Shown: positions 1 to 5,438 of the stretch, piece by piece
Numbering within the stretch: position 1 is the stretch's first letter
Layout: every line of letters starts with the position of its first letter
Assembly (NCBI GenBank): GCA_030152105.1
Contig: JASLIH010000263.1
Span: 1 to 5,438 of the forward strand
Length of the DNA: 5,438 bases
Direction of reading: 5' to 3'
Source of the DNA: Actinomycetes bacterium
GTDB taxonomy: Bacteria; Actinomycetota; CALGFH01
Program-made: the position numbers and the translations under genes
Notes under the pieces: model-generated
Told to the model about the DNA's origin: nothing
Databases searched by the model: none
The model's input: the letters and a program-made list of their open reading frames with translations, nothing else

Positions 1-1194
1 CGCATCCTCGGGGACCTGCGCGGCCTGCTCGGCGACGACCTCCAGCGCCGGCCCCGCAACGGCCGCATCCACCTGGAGGGCCGCTGGATCCGGTTCCCGC
101 TGCGCCCGGCCGACCTGGCCCGGCGGCTGCCGCCGTCGTTCGCGGCCGGGGTGGCCGTCGACGCCGCCACCGCCTGGGCCCGGCGGCCCCGGGCCGACAC
201 CTTCGCCGAGACCCTCCGGGCCGGGCTGGGGCCGACCATGTGCCAGCGCTTCTACTTCCCCTACGCCCGCAAGCTCTGGGGTCTCGACCCCGACGAGCTC
301 GCCGGCGAGCAGGCCCGCCGCCGGGTGTCGGCCGGCTCCCCGGGCCGGCTGCTGGCCCGGGTGGCCCGGGGCGCCCGCCGCGACGGCCCCTGGTTCTGGT
401 ACCCCAGGGACGGCTTCGGGACCATCTGCGAGCGCCTGGCCACCGAGGCCGCCGAGGCGGGGGCCGAGCTGCGCTACCGGACCGCGGCCGAGCGGGTCGA
501 GCTCGGCCCCGATGGGGCGACGGTCACCCTGGCCGGCGGGGGGCGGCTGGCGGCCCGGCGGGTGTGGTCGACCGTCCCCCTGCCCACCCTGGCCACGATG
601 ACCGACCCGGCCCCGTCCCCGGCCGTGCTCGAGGCGGCCGGCCAGCTCGGCTTCCGGGCCATGGTGCTCGTCTACCTGGTCCTGGACGGGGGCCGCTACA
701 GCGACTACGACGCCCACTACCTGCCCGACCCCGGCACCCCGGTGAGCCGGGTCTCGGAGCCGGCCAACTACCGCGACGGCGACGACCCGCCGAGCCGGAC
801 GGTGCTCTGCGCCGAGCTGCCCTGCTCGCGCGGCGGCGGGCTGTGGCGGGCCGGCAACGACCGGCTGGCCGGGCTGGCCCGGGCGGCCCTGTCCGACCGC
901 GGCCTGCCCGAGCCGGGACCGGTCCGGCGGGTCGCCGTCCGCCGCCTGCCCAACGTGTACCCGGTCTACCGGGCCGGCTACATGACCCCGTTCCAGGCCC
1001 TGGACGCCTGGGCGGCCGCCCAGCCGGCCCTGCTCAGCTTCGGCCGCCTCGGCCTGTTCGTGCACGACAACACCCACCACGCCCTGGCCATGGCCTGGGC
1101 GGCGGCCGACGCCCTAGCCCCGGACGGCGCCTTCGACCACGCCGCCTGGTCGGCCGCCCGCGAGTCCTTCGCCAGCCACGTGGTCGAGGACTAG
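1..1194 (+). CDS. FAD-dependent amine-oxidase / protoporphyrinogen-oxidase-like flavoprotein, 5'-truncated by the window edge
   Basis: The reading frame is open from base 1 to the TAG at 1192-1194 (397 codons), so the gene begins upstream. The GTG at 151 is an internal codon, because the sequence before it also reads as family-like protein (a G-R-I-H-L-E-G-R-W-I-R-F-P-L stretch followed by D-L and L-P-P). The N-terminal Rossmann GxGxxG motif for FAD is therefore outside the window. Visible hallmarks, numbered from the first codon here, are FYFPYARKLWG (84-94), WFWYPRDGFG (131-140) and a C-terminal block GLFVHDNTHHALAM (351-364) followed by Ala-rich sequence. The last block resembles the C-terminal FAD-contacting segment of this superfamily. 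No transmembrane helix is evident. The family oxidises or desaturates amine, porphyrin or isoprenoid substrates; the substrate here cannot be told. A true HemY seems less likely because the C-terminal motif differs. Its 3' end overlaps the convergent glycosyltransferase gene by 81 bp. Confidence 0.85.
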   Translation, partial: RILGDLRGLLGDDLQRRPRNGRIHLEGRWIRFPLRPADLARRLPPSFAAGVAVDAATAWARRPRADTFAETLRAGLGPTMCQRFYFPYARKLWGLDPDELAGEQARRRVSAGSPGRLLARVARGARRDGPWFWYPRDGFGTICERLATEAAEAGAELRYRTAAERVELGPDGATVTLAGGGRLAARRVWSTVPLPTLATMTDPAPSPAVLEAAGQLGFRAMVLVYLVLDGGRYSDYDAHYLPDPGTPVSRVSEPANYRDGDDPPSRTVLCAELPCSRGGGLWRAGNDRLAGLARAALSDRGLPEPGPVRRVAVRRLPNVYPVYRAGYMTPFQALDAWAAAQPALLSFGRLGLFVHDNTHHALAMAWAAADALAPDGAFDHAAWSAARESFASHVVED

Positions 1195-1953
1195 CAGGGG
1201 CCGGCGGCCCCGCTCGGGCCGGTTGAGCTCGCGCCAGACCGCCGGGACGACCTGGCGCAGGTAGCGCAGCGGCCTGACAAAGGACCGGCCGCTGGTGCGG
1301 TACTGGTAGCCGATCGGGACCTCCAGGTAGCGGTAGCCCTTGGCCAGCAGGTCGAGGGTGAGGACCTGGGCGTAGTTGTAGTCGTGGACAATCTCGGCGT
1401 CGGCCGCGGCCGCTCCCGACAGGGCCCGGAAGCCGCTCTGGCCGTCGCCGATCGGGGCCCTGGCCACGAACCGGAGCAGCCCGGTGAGGGCCAGGTTGCC
1501 GAGGCGGCGCTGGGGCAGCATGCGCCGGATCTGGCCGGCGAACCGGGAGCCGACCACGTAGTCGGCCCGCCCCTCCAGGATGGGCGCGACCAGCCGCTCC
1601 AGCTCGGCCGGGTCGTACTCGCGGTCGGCGTCGCAGAAGGCGACCGCCGCCGCCCCCCGCTGGACGGCGGCGGCAAGGCCCGTCCGGACGGCCGCCCCCA
1701 GCCCGCGGTTGGCCGCCCCGCAGAGCACGGTCGCGCCGGCCCCGGCGGCCAGCTCGGCCGTCCGGTCGCCGGAGCCGTCGTCGACCACCAGGCACTCCAC
1801 CCGGCGGCCCAGCACCAGCTCGGGCACCCTGGCGACCACGTCGGCGACCGTCGCCTCCTCGTCGTGGGCGGGCAGGAACACCACCACCGGCCCCGGACCG
1901 GCCGTGGGTCCGTGGCCGGGCGGCCGGGGCGGTGCGGGCAGGCGGAGAGCCAT
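1114..1953 (-). CDS. Family 2 glycosyltransferase, polyprenyl-phosphate sugar transferase-like (GT2)
   Basis: This complete 279-residue gene has a GT-A fold signature. The nucleotide-binding start is VVVFLPAHDEE (23-33), then VVDDGSGD (56-63), the metal-binding DAD (108-110) in a CDADREYDP context, and GDGQSGFRAL (169-178). A QYRTSGRSF segment (217-225) is typical of dolichol/polyprenyl-phosphate mannose synthase relatives. Such enzymes transfer a sugar from a nucleotide donor to a polyprenyl phosphate on the cytoplasmic face of the membrane; donor and acceptor are not readable here. No C-terminal membrane helices are seen, so it is the short, soluble or peripheral form. The ATG at 1953 is chosen because an in-frame stop lies upstream near 2005-2007 and no better in-frame start intervenes. 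A GAGGAG Shine-Dalgarno lies upstream (complement of 1967-1972), with a long 13-nt spacer. The last ~27 codons are antisense to the flavoprotein gene and look like non-conserved tail. It is divergent from the iron operon across 78 bp. Confidence 0.88.
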   Translation of the reverse strand: MALRLPAPPRPPGHGPTAGPGPVVVFLPAHDEEATVADVVARVPELVLGRRVECLVVDDGSGDRTAELAAGAGATVLCGAANRGLGAAVRTGLAAAVQRGAAAVAFCDADREYDPAELERLVAPILEGRADYVVGSRFAGQIRRMLPQRRLGNLALTGLLRFVARAPIGDGQSGFRALSGAAAADAEIVHDYNYAQVLTLDLLAKGYRYLEVPIGYQYRTSGRSFVRPLRYLRQVVPAVWRELNRPERGRRPLLVLDHVAGEGLAGGRPGGVVEGAVRG

Positions 1954-1975
1954 CGCGGGCTGCTCACTCCTCGAC

Positions 1976-2004
1976 TTGGCCGGCGGCCAGCCGGCGGCTA
2001 GGAT
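1976..2004 (+). promoter_or_regulatory. Putative sigma70-type promoter of the iron-uptake operon
   Basis: A -10 candidate TAGGAT (1999-2004) of the common actinobacterial TAnnnT type lies exactly 17 nt downstream of a weak -35 candidate TTGGCC (1976-1981, four of six matches to TTGACA). Transcription would start near 2010-2012, giving a leader of about 20 nt before the ATG at 2032. The placement next to the iron box supports the call. It is a motif match only. Confidence 0.6.
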
Positions 2005-2019
2005 TTAGGCGAACCTAAA
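2004..2019. promoter_or_regulatory. Iron box: predicted DtxR/IdeR-family operator
   Basis: TTTAGG-CGAA-CCTAAA is a perfect 6-bp inverted repeat with a 4-nt spacer. Read on the minus strand it gives TTAGGTTCGCCTAA, which matches 13 of the first 14 bases of the known 19-bp DtxR/IdeR consensus TTAGGTTAGSCTAACCTAA. A further CCTA half-site follows, but shifted by about two bases. It abuts the -10 and covers the expected transcription start, where a bound Fe2+-repressor would block RNA polymerase. It stands out as an AT-rich island in very GC-rich DNA. Because it sits between divergent genes, it could also affect the GT2 gene on the other strand. Confidence 0.78.
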
Positions 2020-2031
2020 CATGGAGGCCGG

Positions 2032-3039
2032 ATGTCCCGCAAGAGCACCGTCGTCGCCCTCGCCCTGCTGCTCGCCCTGGCGCTGGCCGGCTGCGGCAGC
2101 GACCGCGACGCCCTGACCATCTACTCCGGGCGCACCCAGAACCTGATCGGGCCCCTGCTGGAGAGGTTCAACAAGGAGACGGGCATCGCCATCGACGTCA
2201 AGTACGGCGACTCGGCCGAGCTGGCCCTACTGCTGGACGAGGAGGGCGACCGGACCCCGGCCGACGTGTTCCTCTCCCAGAGCCCGGGGGCGACCGGCTT
2301 CCTGGCCGGCAAGGGGCGCCTCGGCCAGCTGGACGCCGGTGTGCTCGGCAAGGTCGACACCCGCTTCCGCAACGGCGACGGCCGCTGGGTCGGCATCTCG
2401 GGACGCCAGCGGGTCCTGGTCTACAACTCCGAGCAGGTCACCGAGGCCGAGCTGCCCGACTCGGTGCTGGACCTGACCGGCGACCGCTTCGCCGGCAAGG
2501 TCGCCATCGCCCCCGCCAACGGCTCCTTCCAGGACTTCGTCACCGCCATGCGGCAGCTCGAGGGGGAAGACGCCACCCAGACCTGGCTGAAGGCGATGGT
2601 GGCCAACAAGCCCCGGACCTACGCCAACAACAACGCCATCGTCGAGGCGGTCAGCCGCGGCGAGGTCGCGATGGGCCTGGTCAACCACTACTACAACTAC
2701 CGCTTCCAGCAGGAGAGCCCCGGCACCCCGAGCCGCAACCACACCTTCGCCGACGGCGACGTCGGCGCCCTGGTGATCCCGTCGACGGCCAGCGTGCTGG
2801 CCGGCAGCGACAAGACCGAGGAGGCCTCCCGCTTCCTGCACTTCCTGCTCACCGAGGAGTCCCAGCGCTACTTCAGCGACCAGACCTTCGAATACCCACT
2901 GGTCGCCGGCGTGCCCGCCGCCTCCGGGCTGCCCCCGCTGGCCAGCCTGCACTCCCCCGACTACGACGTCGACGCCCTCGGCGGCGGCCTGGAGCGCACG
3001 GTGGAGCTGATCCGGACCAGTGGCTTCGACGGCGTCTGA
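2032..3039 (+). CDS. Iron(III) ABC transporter substrate-binding lipoprotein (FbpA/AfuA type)
   Basis: This 335-residue protein has a lipoprotein signal peptide: basic MSRK, a hydrophobic stretch (7-19) and the lipobox LAGC with Cys21 as the lipid anchor. The mature protein should sit on the outer face of the membrane and pass Fe3+ to the permease encoded next. The fold is that of class II periplasmic binding proteins of the ferric type: LTIYSGRTQNLIGPLLERF (28-46), KYGDSAELA (57-65), TPADVFLSQ (75-83), and the tyrosine cluster NHYYNY (218-223), whose adjacent tyrosines correspond to the metal-binding pair in known FbpA proteins. The His found near the N-terminus of classical HisFbpA proteins is not seen; the position is occupied by YSGR-type sequence, so iron would be held mainly by tyrosines (inference). 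The start is fixed by GGAGG at 2023-2027, 4 nt before ATG; an upstream ATG at 2021 is out of frame. The iron box in its promoter supports Fe3+ over other substrates bound by this family. It overlaps the permease gene by 20 bp. Confidence 0.92.
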   Translation: MSRKSTVVALALLLALALAGCGSDRDALTIYSGRTQNLIGPLLERFNKETGIAIDVKYGDSAELALLLDEEGDRTPADVFLSQSPGATGFLAGKGRLGQLDAGVLGKVDTRFRNGDGRWVGISGRQRVLVYNSEQVTEAELPDSVLDLTGDRFAGKVAIAPANGSFQDFVTAMRQLEGEDATQTWLKAMVANKPRTYANNNAIVEAVSRGEVAMGLVNHYYNYRFQQESPGTPSRNHTFADGDVGALVIPSTASVLAGSDKTEEASRFLHFLLTEESQRYFSDQTFEYPLVAGVPAASGLPPLASLHSPDYDVDALGGGLERTVELIRTSGFDGV

Positions 3040-4660
3040 GCGCCGGCCCCGCCTCTCCGGGCCCGGGGCGGACCGCCGGAGGACCCCGGTCCCGCTGGCC
3101 GCGGTGTCGGCGCTGGTCGCCTGCCTGTTCGCCACCCCCCTGGCCTACCTGGCCGTCCGGGGGCTGACCGAGGGGGGGACGCTGGCCGCCTGGACCTCTG
3201 GCGCCACCGTTGTCCCGCTGGCCCGGACCCTGCTCCTCGGCGTCTCGGTGGCCACCGCCTCGGCGGTGCTCGGGACCGCGCTGGCCTGGCTGGTGGCCCG
3301 GACCGACCTGCCCGGGCGCCGGGCGGCCCGCCTGCTGCTGCCGCTGCCGCTGGTGATGCCGTCGTTCATCGCCGCGTTCGCGCTGGTGGCCGCGTTCGCC
3401 CCCGGGGGGCTGCTGGCCGGGCTGCTCGAGCCCGTCGGGGTGGCGCGGCTACCCGCATTCGAGGGGTTCTGGGGCGCGCTGTACGTGCTCACCCTGTTCA
3501 CCTACCCGTACGTGTACCTGCCGGTAGCGGCCCGCCTGGGCCAGCTCCCGGCGTCGCTGGAGGAGAGCGCCCGGCTGCTCGGCCGCGGCCCGGCGGCGGT
3601 GTTCCGGACGGTGGTGGCGCCCCAGGCGGCCGGGGCCGTCTGGGCGGGGACGCTGCTGGTCTTCCTCTACACGATCAGCGACTTCGGGGCCGTCCAGCTG
3701 TTGCGCTACCAGACCCTGACCAGCTCCATCTACGCCTCGCGGGTCTTCGACCGGTCCGGGGCGCTCGCCCAGAGCCTCCTGCTGGGGCTGCTGGCCGTGA
3801 CGGTGGTGGCGGCCGAGCGGTCGGCCACCCGGGGCGCCGGGCCGGGCCGGCTGGCCGCCGGGGCCCGCTCGCTGCGGGTCCCGCTCGGCCGCTGGCGGGC
3901 GGCGGCCGTCGCCCTGGTCGCCGGGGTCGTCGGCCTGGCCCTGGTGGCCCCGGTCGGGGTGCTGGCCTTCTGGGCCGTCCGAGGGCTGGCGGCCGGCTCG
4001 ACCCGGGCCGGGGCGCTGGTCACCGACGCCGGCGAGCTGGCCCTGCCGGCGGCCCACACCGCCGCCATGGCCGTCCTGGCGGCGCTGGTCGCGGTGGCCG
4101 CCGTGCTGCCGGTGGCCTATCTGACCGTTCGCCACGCCAGCCGCCTGGCCGGCGCGGCCAACGCCGTCATCGTCGGCGGGTTCGCCCTCCCCGGCCTGGT
4201 GGTCGCCCTCGCCCTCGCCTTCTGGACCCTCCAGGCCCCCTGGCCTCTGGCCGCCCTCTACCAGACCGAGGCCCTGCTGGTGTTCGCCTACGTCGTCCAT
4301 TTCGGCTCCCAGGCCCTGCGAGCCGGCCAGGTGGCCGTGGCCGGCGTCCCCTCCCGCCTGGACGACGCCGCCCGCACCCTCGGCGCCGGCCGCCTCCGGC
4401 GCCTGCGCACCGTCGACCTGCCCCTGGCCACCCCCGGCCTCCTCGCCGGGGCCGGCCTGGTGCTGCTCTCCACCATGAAGGAGCTGCCCGCGACCCTGCT
4501 CCTGGCCCCACCCGGGTTCGAGACCCTGGCCACCCGCATCTGGAACGCCACCGAGGACGCCTACCTGGCCGACGCCAGCCTGGCCGCCCTGTTCCTGCTG
4601 GCCCTGTCCGGGGTCCTGACCTGGTTCCTGGTTGTTCGCCGAGGCAATGCCCCCACCTGA
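3020..4660 (+). CDS. Iron(III) ABC transporter permease, fused double-domain (FbpB type)
   Basis: This 546-residue, very hydrophobic protein has about twelve predicted membrane helices. The first lies at about 27-46, others at roughly 66-93, 104-127, 153-170, 250-265, 294-318, 345-368, 383-403 and 517-538. It carries two copies of the permease domain. Each has an EAA-type cytoplasmic loop that docks the ATPase: LEESARLLGRG (180-190) and LDDAARTLGAG (447-457). The second is followed by the typical MKELPATLLL segment (486-495). Two fused domains in one chain of about 500-550 residues is the normal FbpB architecture, so one polypeptide forms the whole membrane channel. The GTG at 3020 lies inside the end of the binding-protein gene, giving a 20-bp overlap that suggests translational coupling; the Shine-Dalgarno there is weak. 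The 5' 22 codons are Arg/Pro-rich and could be trimmed if a later start is used. No ATPase (FbpC) gene follows. Iron specificity is inferred from the partner gene. Confidence 0.92.
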   Translation: MASTASERRPRLSGPGADRRRTPVPLAAVSALVACLFATPLAYLAVRGLTEGGTLAAWTSGATVVPLARTLLLGVSVATASAVLGTALAWLVARTDLPGRRAARLLLPLPLVMPSFIAAFALVAAFAPGGLLAGLLEPVGVARLPAFEGFWGALYVLTLFTYPYVYLPVAARLGQLPASLEESARLLGRGPAAVFRTVVAPQAAGAVWAGTLLVFLYTISDFGAVQLLRYQTLTSSIYASRVFDRSGALAQSLLLGLLAVTVVAAERSATRGAGPGRLAAGARSLRVPLGRWRAAAVALVAGVVGLALVAPVGVLAFWAVRGLAAGSTRAGALVTDAGELALPAAHTAAMAVLAALVAVAAVLPVAYLTVRHASRLAGAANAVIVGGFALPGLVVALALAFWTLQAPWPLAALYQTEALLVFAYVVHFGSQALRAGQVAVAGVPSRLDDAARTLGAGRLRRLRTVDLPLATPGLLAGAGLVLLSTMKELPATLLLAPPGFETLATRIWNATEDAYLADASLAALFLLALSGVLTWFLVVRRGNAPT

Positions 4661-4722
4661 CAAGCCGGCGGCATCCGGGGCTGTGGACAACCGGATCCCC
4701 CGCCTCCGGCGATCGGCTACGC

Positions 4723-4737
4723 TCCCCCACCGGGGGA
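4723..4737 (+). terminator. Possible hairpin terminator after the iron operon
   Basis: TCCCCC-ACC-GGGGGA can form a 6-bp, mostly G-C stem with a 3-nt loop, 63 bp after the permease stop. No T-tract follows, so it is at best a U-less terminator of the sort proposed for high-GC bacteria. It could equally be chance in GC-rich DNA. Confidence 0.3.
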
Positions 4738-4760
4738 CCCGGCAGCGGACCGGGTGGCTG

Positions 4761-4910
4761 GGGGCCGGGCCGGCGGGGGCTGAGCCGGTGGGGGCTGGAC
4801 CGGCGGGGGCTGGACCGGCGGGGGCTGGACCGGCGAGGGCTGGACCGGCGAGGGCTGGACCGGCGGGAGCTGAGCCGGTGGGGGCTGCGCCGGTCGGGGC
4901 TGCGCCGGTG
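4761..4910 (+). repeat. Ten-copy 15-bp tandem repeat (minisatellite)
   Basis: There are ten head-to-tail copies of a 15-bp unit with consensus GGGGCTGGACCGGCG. The three units at 4791-4835 are identical to each other, and the two at 4836-4865 differ from them only in the first base (A). The units at 4776 and 4866 carry GAGCCGGTG in place of GGACCGGCG, and the last two (4881, 4896) carry GCGCCGGT plus C or G. The period is a multiple of three, so copy-number change keeps any frame. In the downstream gene's frame it reads (G/R)-A-(G/E/A)-P-(A/V). In the next frame it reads mostly G-L-D-R-R, and that frame ends in TGA at 4933-4935. Identical central copies with diverged edges are what slippage or unequal exchange leaves. 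Confidence 0.93.
4866..4869 (+). promoter_or_regulatory. Candidate Shine-Dalgarno inside the repeat array
   Basis: One repeat unit has GGA where the others have GGG or AGG, which creates GGAG at 4866-4869, 8 nt before a GTG at 4878. This is the best ribosome-binding site seen ahead of the downstream membrane-protein frame and is why that start was chosen. A four-base match is weak evidence by itself. Confidence 0.4.
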
Positions 4911-5438
4911 CAGGCGGGGCGGGTCTGGCGGGTGATGGTCCTGGTCGGGGTGCTGGCCTTTGTGGCCGCTGCCGCCGGGATCCTGGTGCCGGCGACCCAT
5001 CCGACCCGGACCACCGCCGACGAGCCGCAGTACCTGCTCACCGCCATCAGCCTGGCCGAGGACCGAGACCTGGACATCGCCGACGAGCTGGCCGACGGCC
5101 GCTGGCGGTCGTTCCACGCGCTGGCGCTGCCCGAGCAGACCGAGCGGCTGGCGGACGGGCGTCGGCTGAGCCCTCACGATCCGCTGCTGCCGCTGCTGCT
5201 GGCCGGGCCGGTGGCGGCCGGCGGCTGGGTCGGGGCCAAGCTGGCCATGGCGGCCATGGCCGGGCTGCTGGCCGCCCTGCTGGTGTGGACGGCCGTGCGC
5301 CGCCTCGGCGTGCCGCTGGGCACGGCGACCCTGGCCACGGTGCTGCTGGCGTGCTCGCCGCCGCTGGCCGTCTACGGCAGCCAGATCTACCCGGAGCTCC
5401 CGGCGGCCCTGGCCGTCCTGGCGGCGGCGGCCGCGCTC
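4878..5438 (+). CDS. Polytopic membrane protein, probable GT-C-type glycosyltransferase, 3'-truncated by the window edge
   Basis: The frame stays open to the last base, giving 187 codons from the chosen GTG. A short tail with Arg15 and Arg18 precedes a first membrane helix at about 19-37 (MVLVGVLAFV onward). A loop with TADEPQYLL (46-54) and a D-L-D-I segment follows, then RRLSPHDPLLP (95-105), further hydrophobic segments, and YGSQIYPELPAAL near the window end. An acidic DE pair right after the first helix, followed by a multi-helix body, is the pattern of GT-C enzymes (PMT/ArnT-like), which use polyprenyl-phosphate sugars outside the membrane. That function is inferred; acceptor and sugar are unknown. 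The start is uncertain. Alternatives are ATG 4935 or GTG 4932 (no repeats in the protein), GTG 4683, or ATG 4647, which would add an Ala/Gly/Pro repeat region. Conserved-looking sequence begins only near 4935. Arg residues before the helix fit positive-inside topology better than a start at 4935. Confidence 0.72.
   Translation, partial: MGAAPVGAAPVQAGRVWRVMVLVGVLAFVAAAAGILVPATHPTRTTADEPQYLLTAISLAEDRDLDIADELADGRWRSFHALALPEQTERLADGRRLSPHDPLLPLLLAGPVAAGGWVGAKLAMAAMAGLLAALLVWTAVRRLGVPLGTATLATVLLACSPPLAVYGSQIYPELPAALAVLAAAAAL

Larger units (their letters stand above)
4661..4877. other. Region between permease and membrane-protein genes, no confident gene
   Basis: This stretch holds two small inverted repeats (ATCCGG 4673-4678 with CCGGAT 4691-4696, and the hairpin at 4723-4737). 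It also holds a possible -10-like TACGCT (4718-4723) without a suitable -35, and most of the 15-bp tandem repeat. The forward frame used by the downstream gene is open throughout, back to an ATG at 4647 that overlaps the permease end by 14 bp, with a GTG at 4683. It could therefore be an N-terminal extension. Against that, the repeat in this frame uses GCT and GGA codons (about 60% G/C at third positions), unlike the flanking genes. Confidence 0.5.

Noticed and set aside
240..1226. Second plus-strand frame across the flavoprotein gene
   Set aside because: Arg/Pro/Gly-rich out-of-frame translation, whereas the other frame shows conserved flavoprotein motifs.
1384..2001. Plus-strand open frames opposite the glycosyltransferase
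   Set aside because: The minus strand carries all the GT2 motifs in order; the plus-strand products are Gly/Pro/Arg-rich and unlike any family.
2227..3135. Minus-strand open frame of 302 codons opposite the iron-binding protein
   Set aside because: Val/Gly/Ala-rich translation without motifs; it is the complement of a strongly supported gene.
4673..4696. ATCCGG / CCGGAT inverted repeat as a terminator
   Set aside because: Six-base arms with a 12-nt loop and no T-tract; too weak to separate from chance in this GC-rich sequence.
4684..4723. Promoter from TGGACA (4684-4689) and TACGCT (4718-4723) for the membrane-protein gene
   Set aside because: The spacing is 28 nt, far from the usual 16-19, and no alternative -35 fits TACGCT.
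4761..4910. CRISPR array
   Set aside because: The 15-bp units are directly adjacent with no spacers, and no cas genes are present; it is a simple tandem repeat.
4660..4935. Small protein made of G-L-D-R-R repeats in the frame ending at TGA 4933-4935
   Set aside because: The frame has high third-position GC but no ATG or GTG start and no ribosome-binding site, so it is not supported as a gene.
3449..5077. Long minus-strand open frame (542 codons) opposite the permease and repeat region
   Set aside because: It is antisense to a clearly recognisable permease, has low-complexity Gly/Gln/Ala/Pro composition with no domain, and stop-free antisense frames are expected at this GC content.
4960..5169. 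Short plus-strand frame of 69 codons inside the C-terminal membrane-protein gene
   Set aside because: It is out of frame with the frame that encodes helices and the TADEPQY and YPELP motifs up to the window end.

Overview
The window is very GC-rich, with G or C at most third codon positions. Its promoters, its lipoprotein-type iron-binding protein and a DtxR/IdeR-like iron box all point to an actinobacterium. The species cannot be named from the sequence. No RNA genes, insertion sequences, attachment sites or CRISPR arrays are visible.

Layout. (1) Positions 1-1194 (+) hold the 3' part of an FAD-dependent amine-oxidase / protoporphyrinogen-oxidase-like flavoprotein that enters from outside the window. 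(2) Positions 1114-1953 (-) hold a complete family 2 glycosyltransferase of the polyprenyl-phosphate sugar transferase type. It converges on the flavoprotein gene, and the two 3' ends overlap by 81 bp. (3) Positions 1954-2031 form a short divergent intergenic region. It has a good promoter candidate (TTGGCC, 17 nt, TAGGAT) and, just downstream of the -10, the perfect inverted repeat TTTAGG-CGAA-CCTAAA, which closely matches most of the iron-box consensus. (4) Positions 2032-4660 (+) hold a two-gene ferric-iron ABC importer operon: a lipoprotein iron-binding protein (FbpA type) and a fused double-domain permease (FbpB type), overlapping by 20 bp. No ATPase gene follows within the window. (5) Positions 4661-4877 are mostly non-coding or ambiguous and contain most of a ten-copy 15-bp tandem repeat (4761-4910). 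(6) From about 4878 to the window end (+) runs the 5' part of a polytopic membrane protein that looks like a GT-C glycosyltransferase. Its start lies in or near the repeat array and is uncertain.

How the genes work together. The binding protein should capture Fe3+ outside the membrane and deliver it to the permease. The iron box predicts repression of the pair when iron is sufficient. The required ATPase must be encoded elsewhere, because the gene after the permease is unrelated. The family 2 transferase and the C-terminal membrane protein both fit lipid-linked sugar metabolism at the envelope: one could make a polyprenyl-phosphate sugar and the other could use such a donor. That link is inference only, since the iron operon separates them. 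Most of the window is ordinary in gene content. The most distinctive parts are the iron-regulated divergent promoter, the missing ATPase and the minisatellite at the start of the membrane-protein gene.
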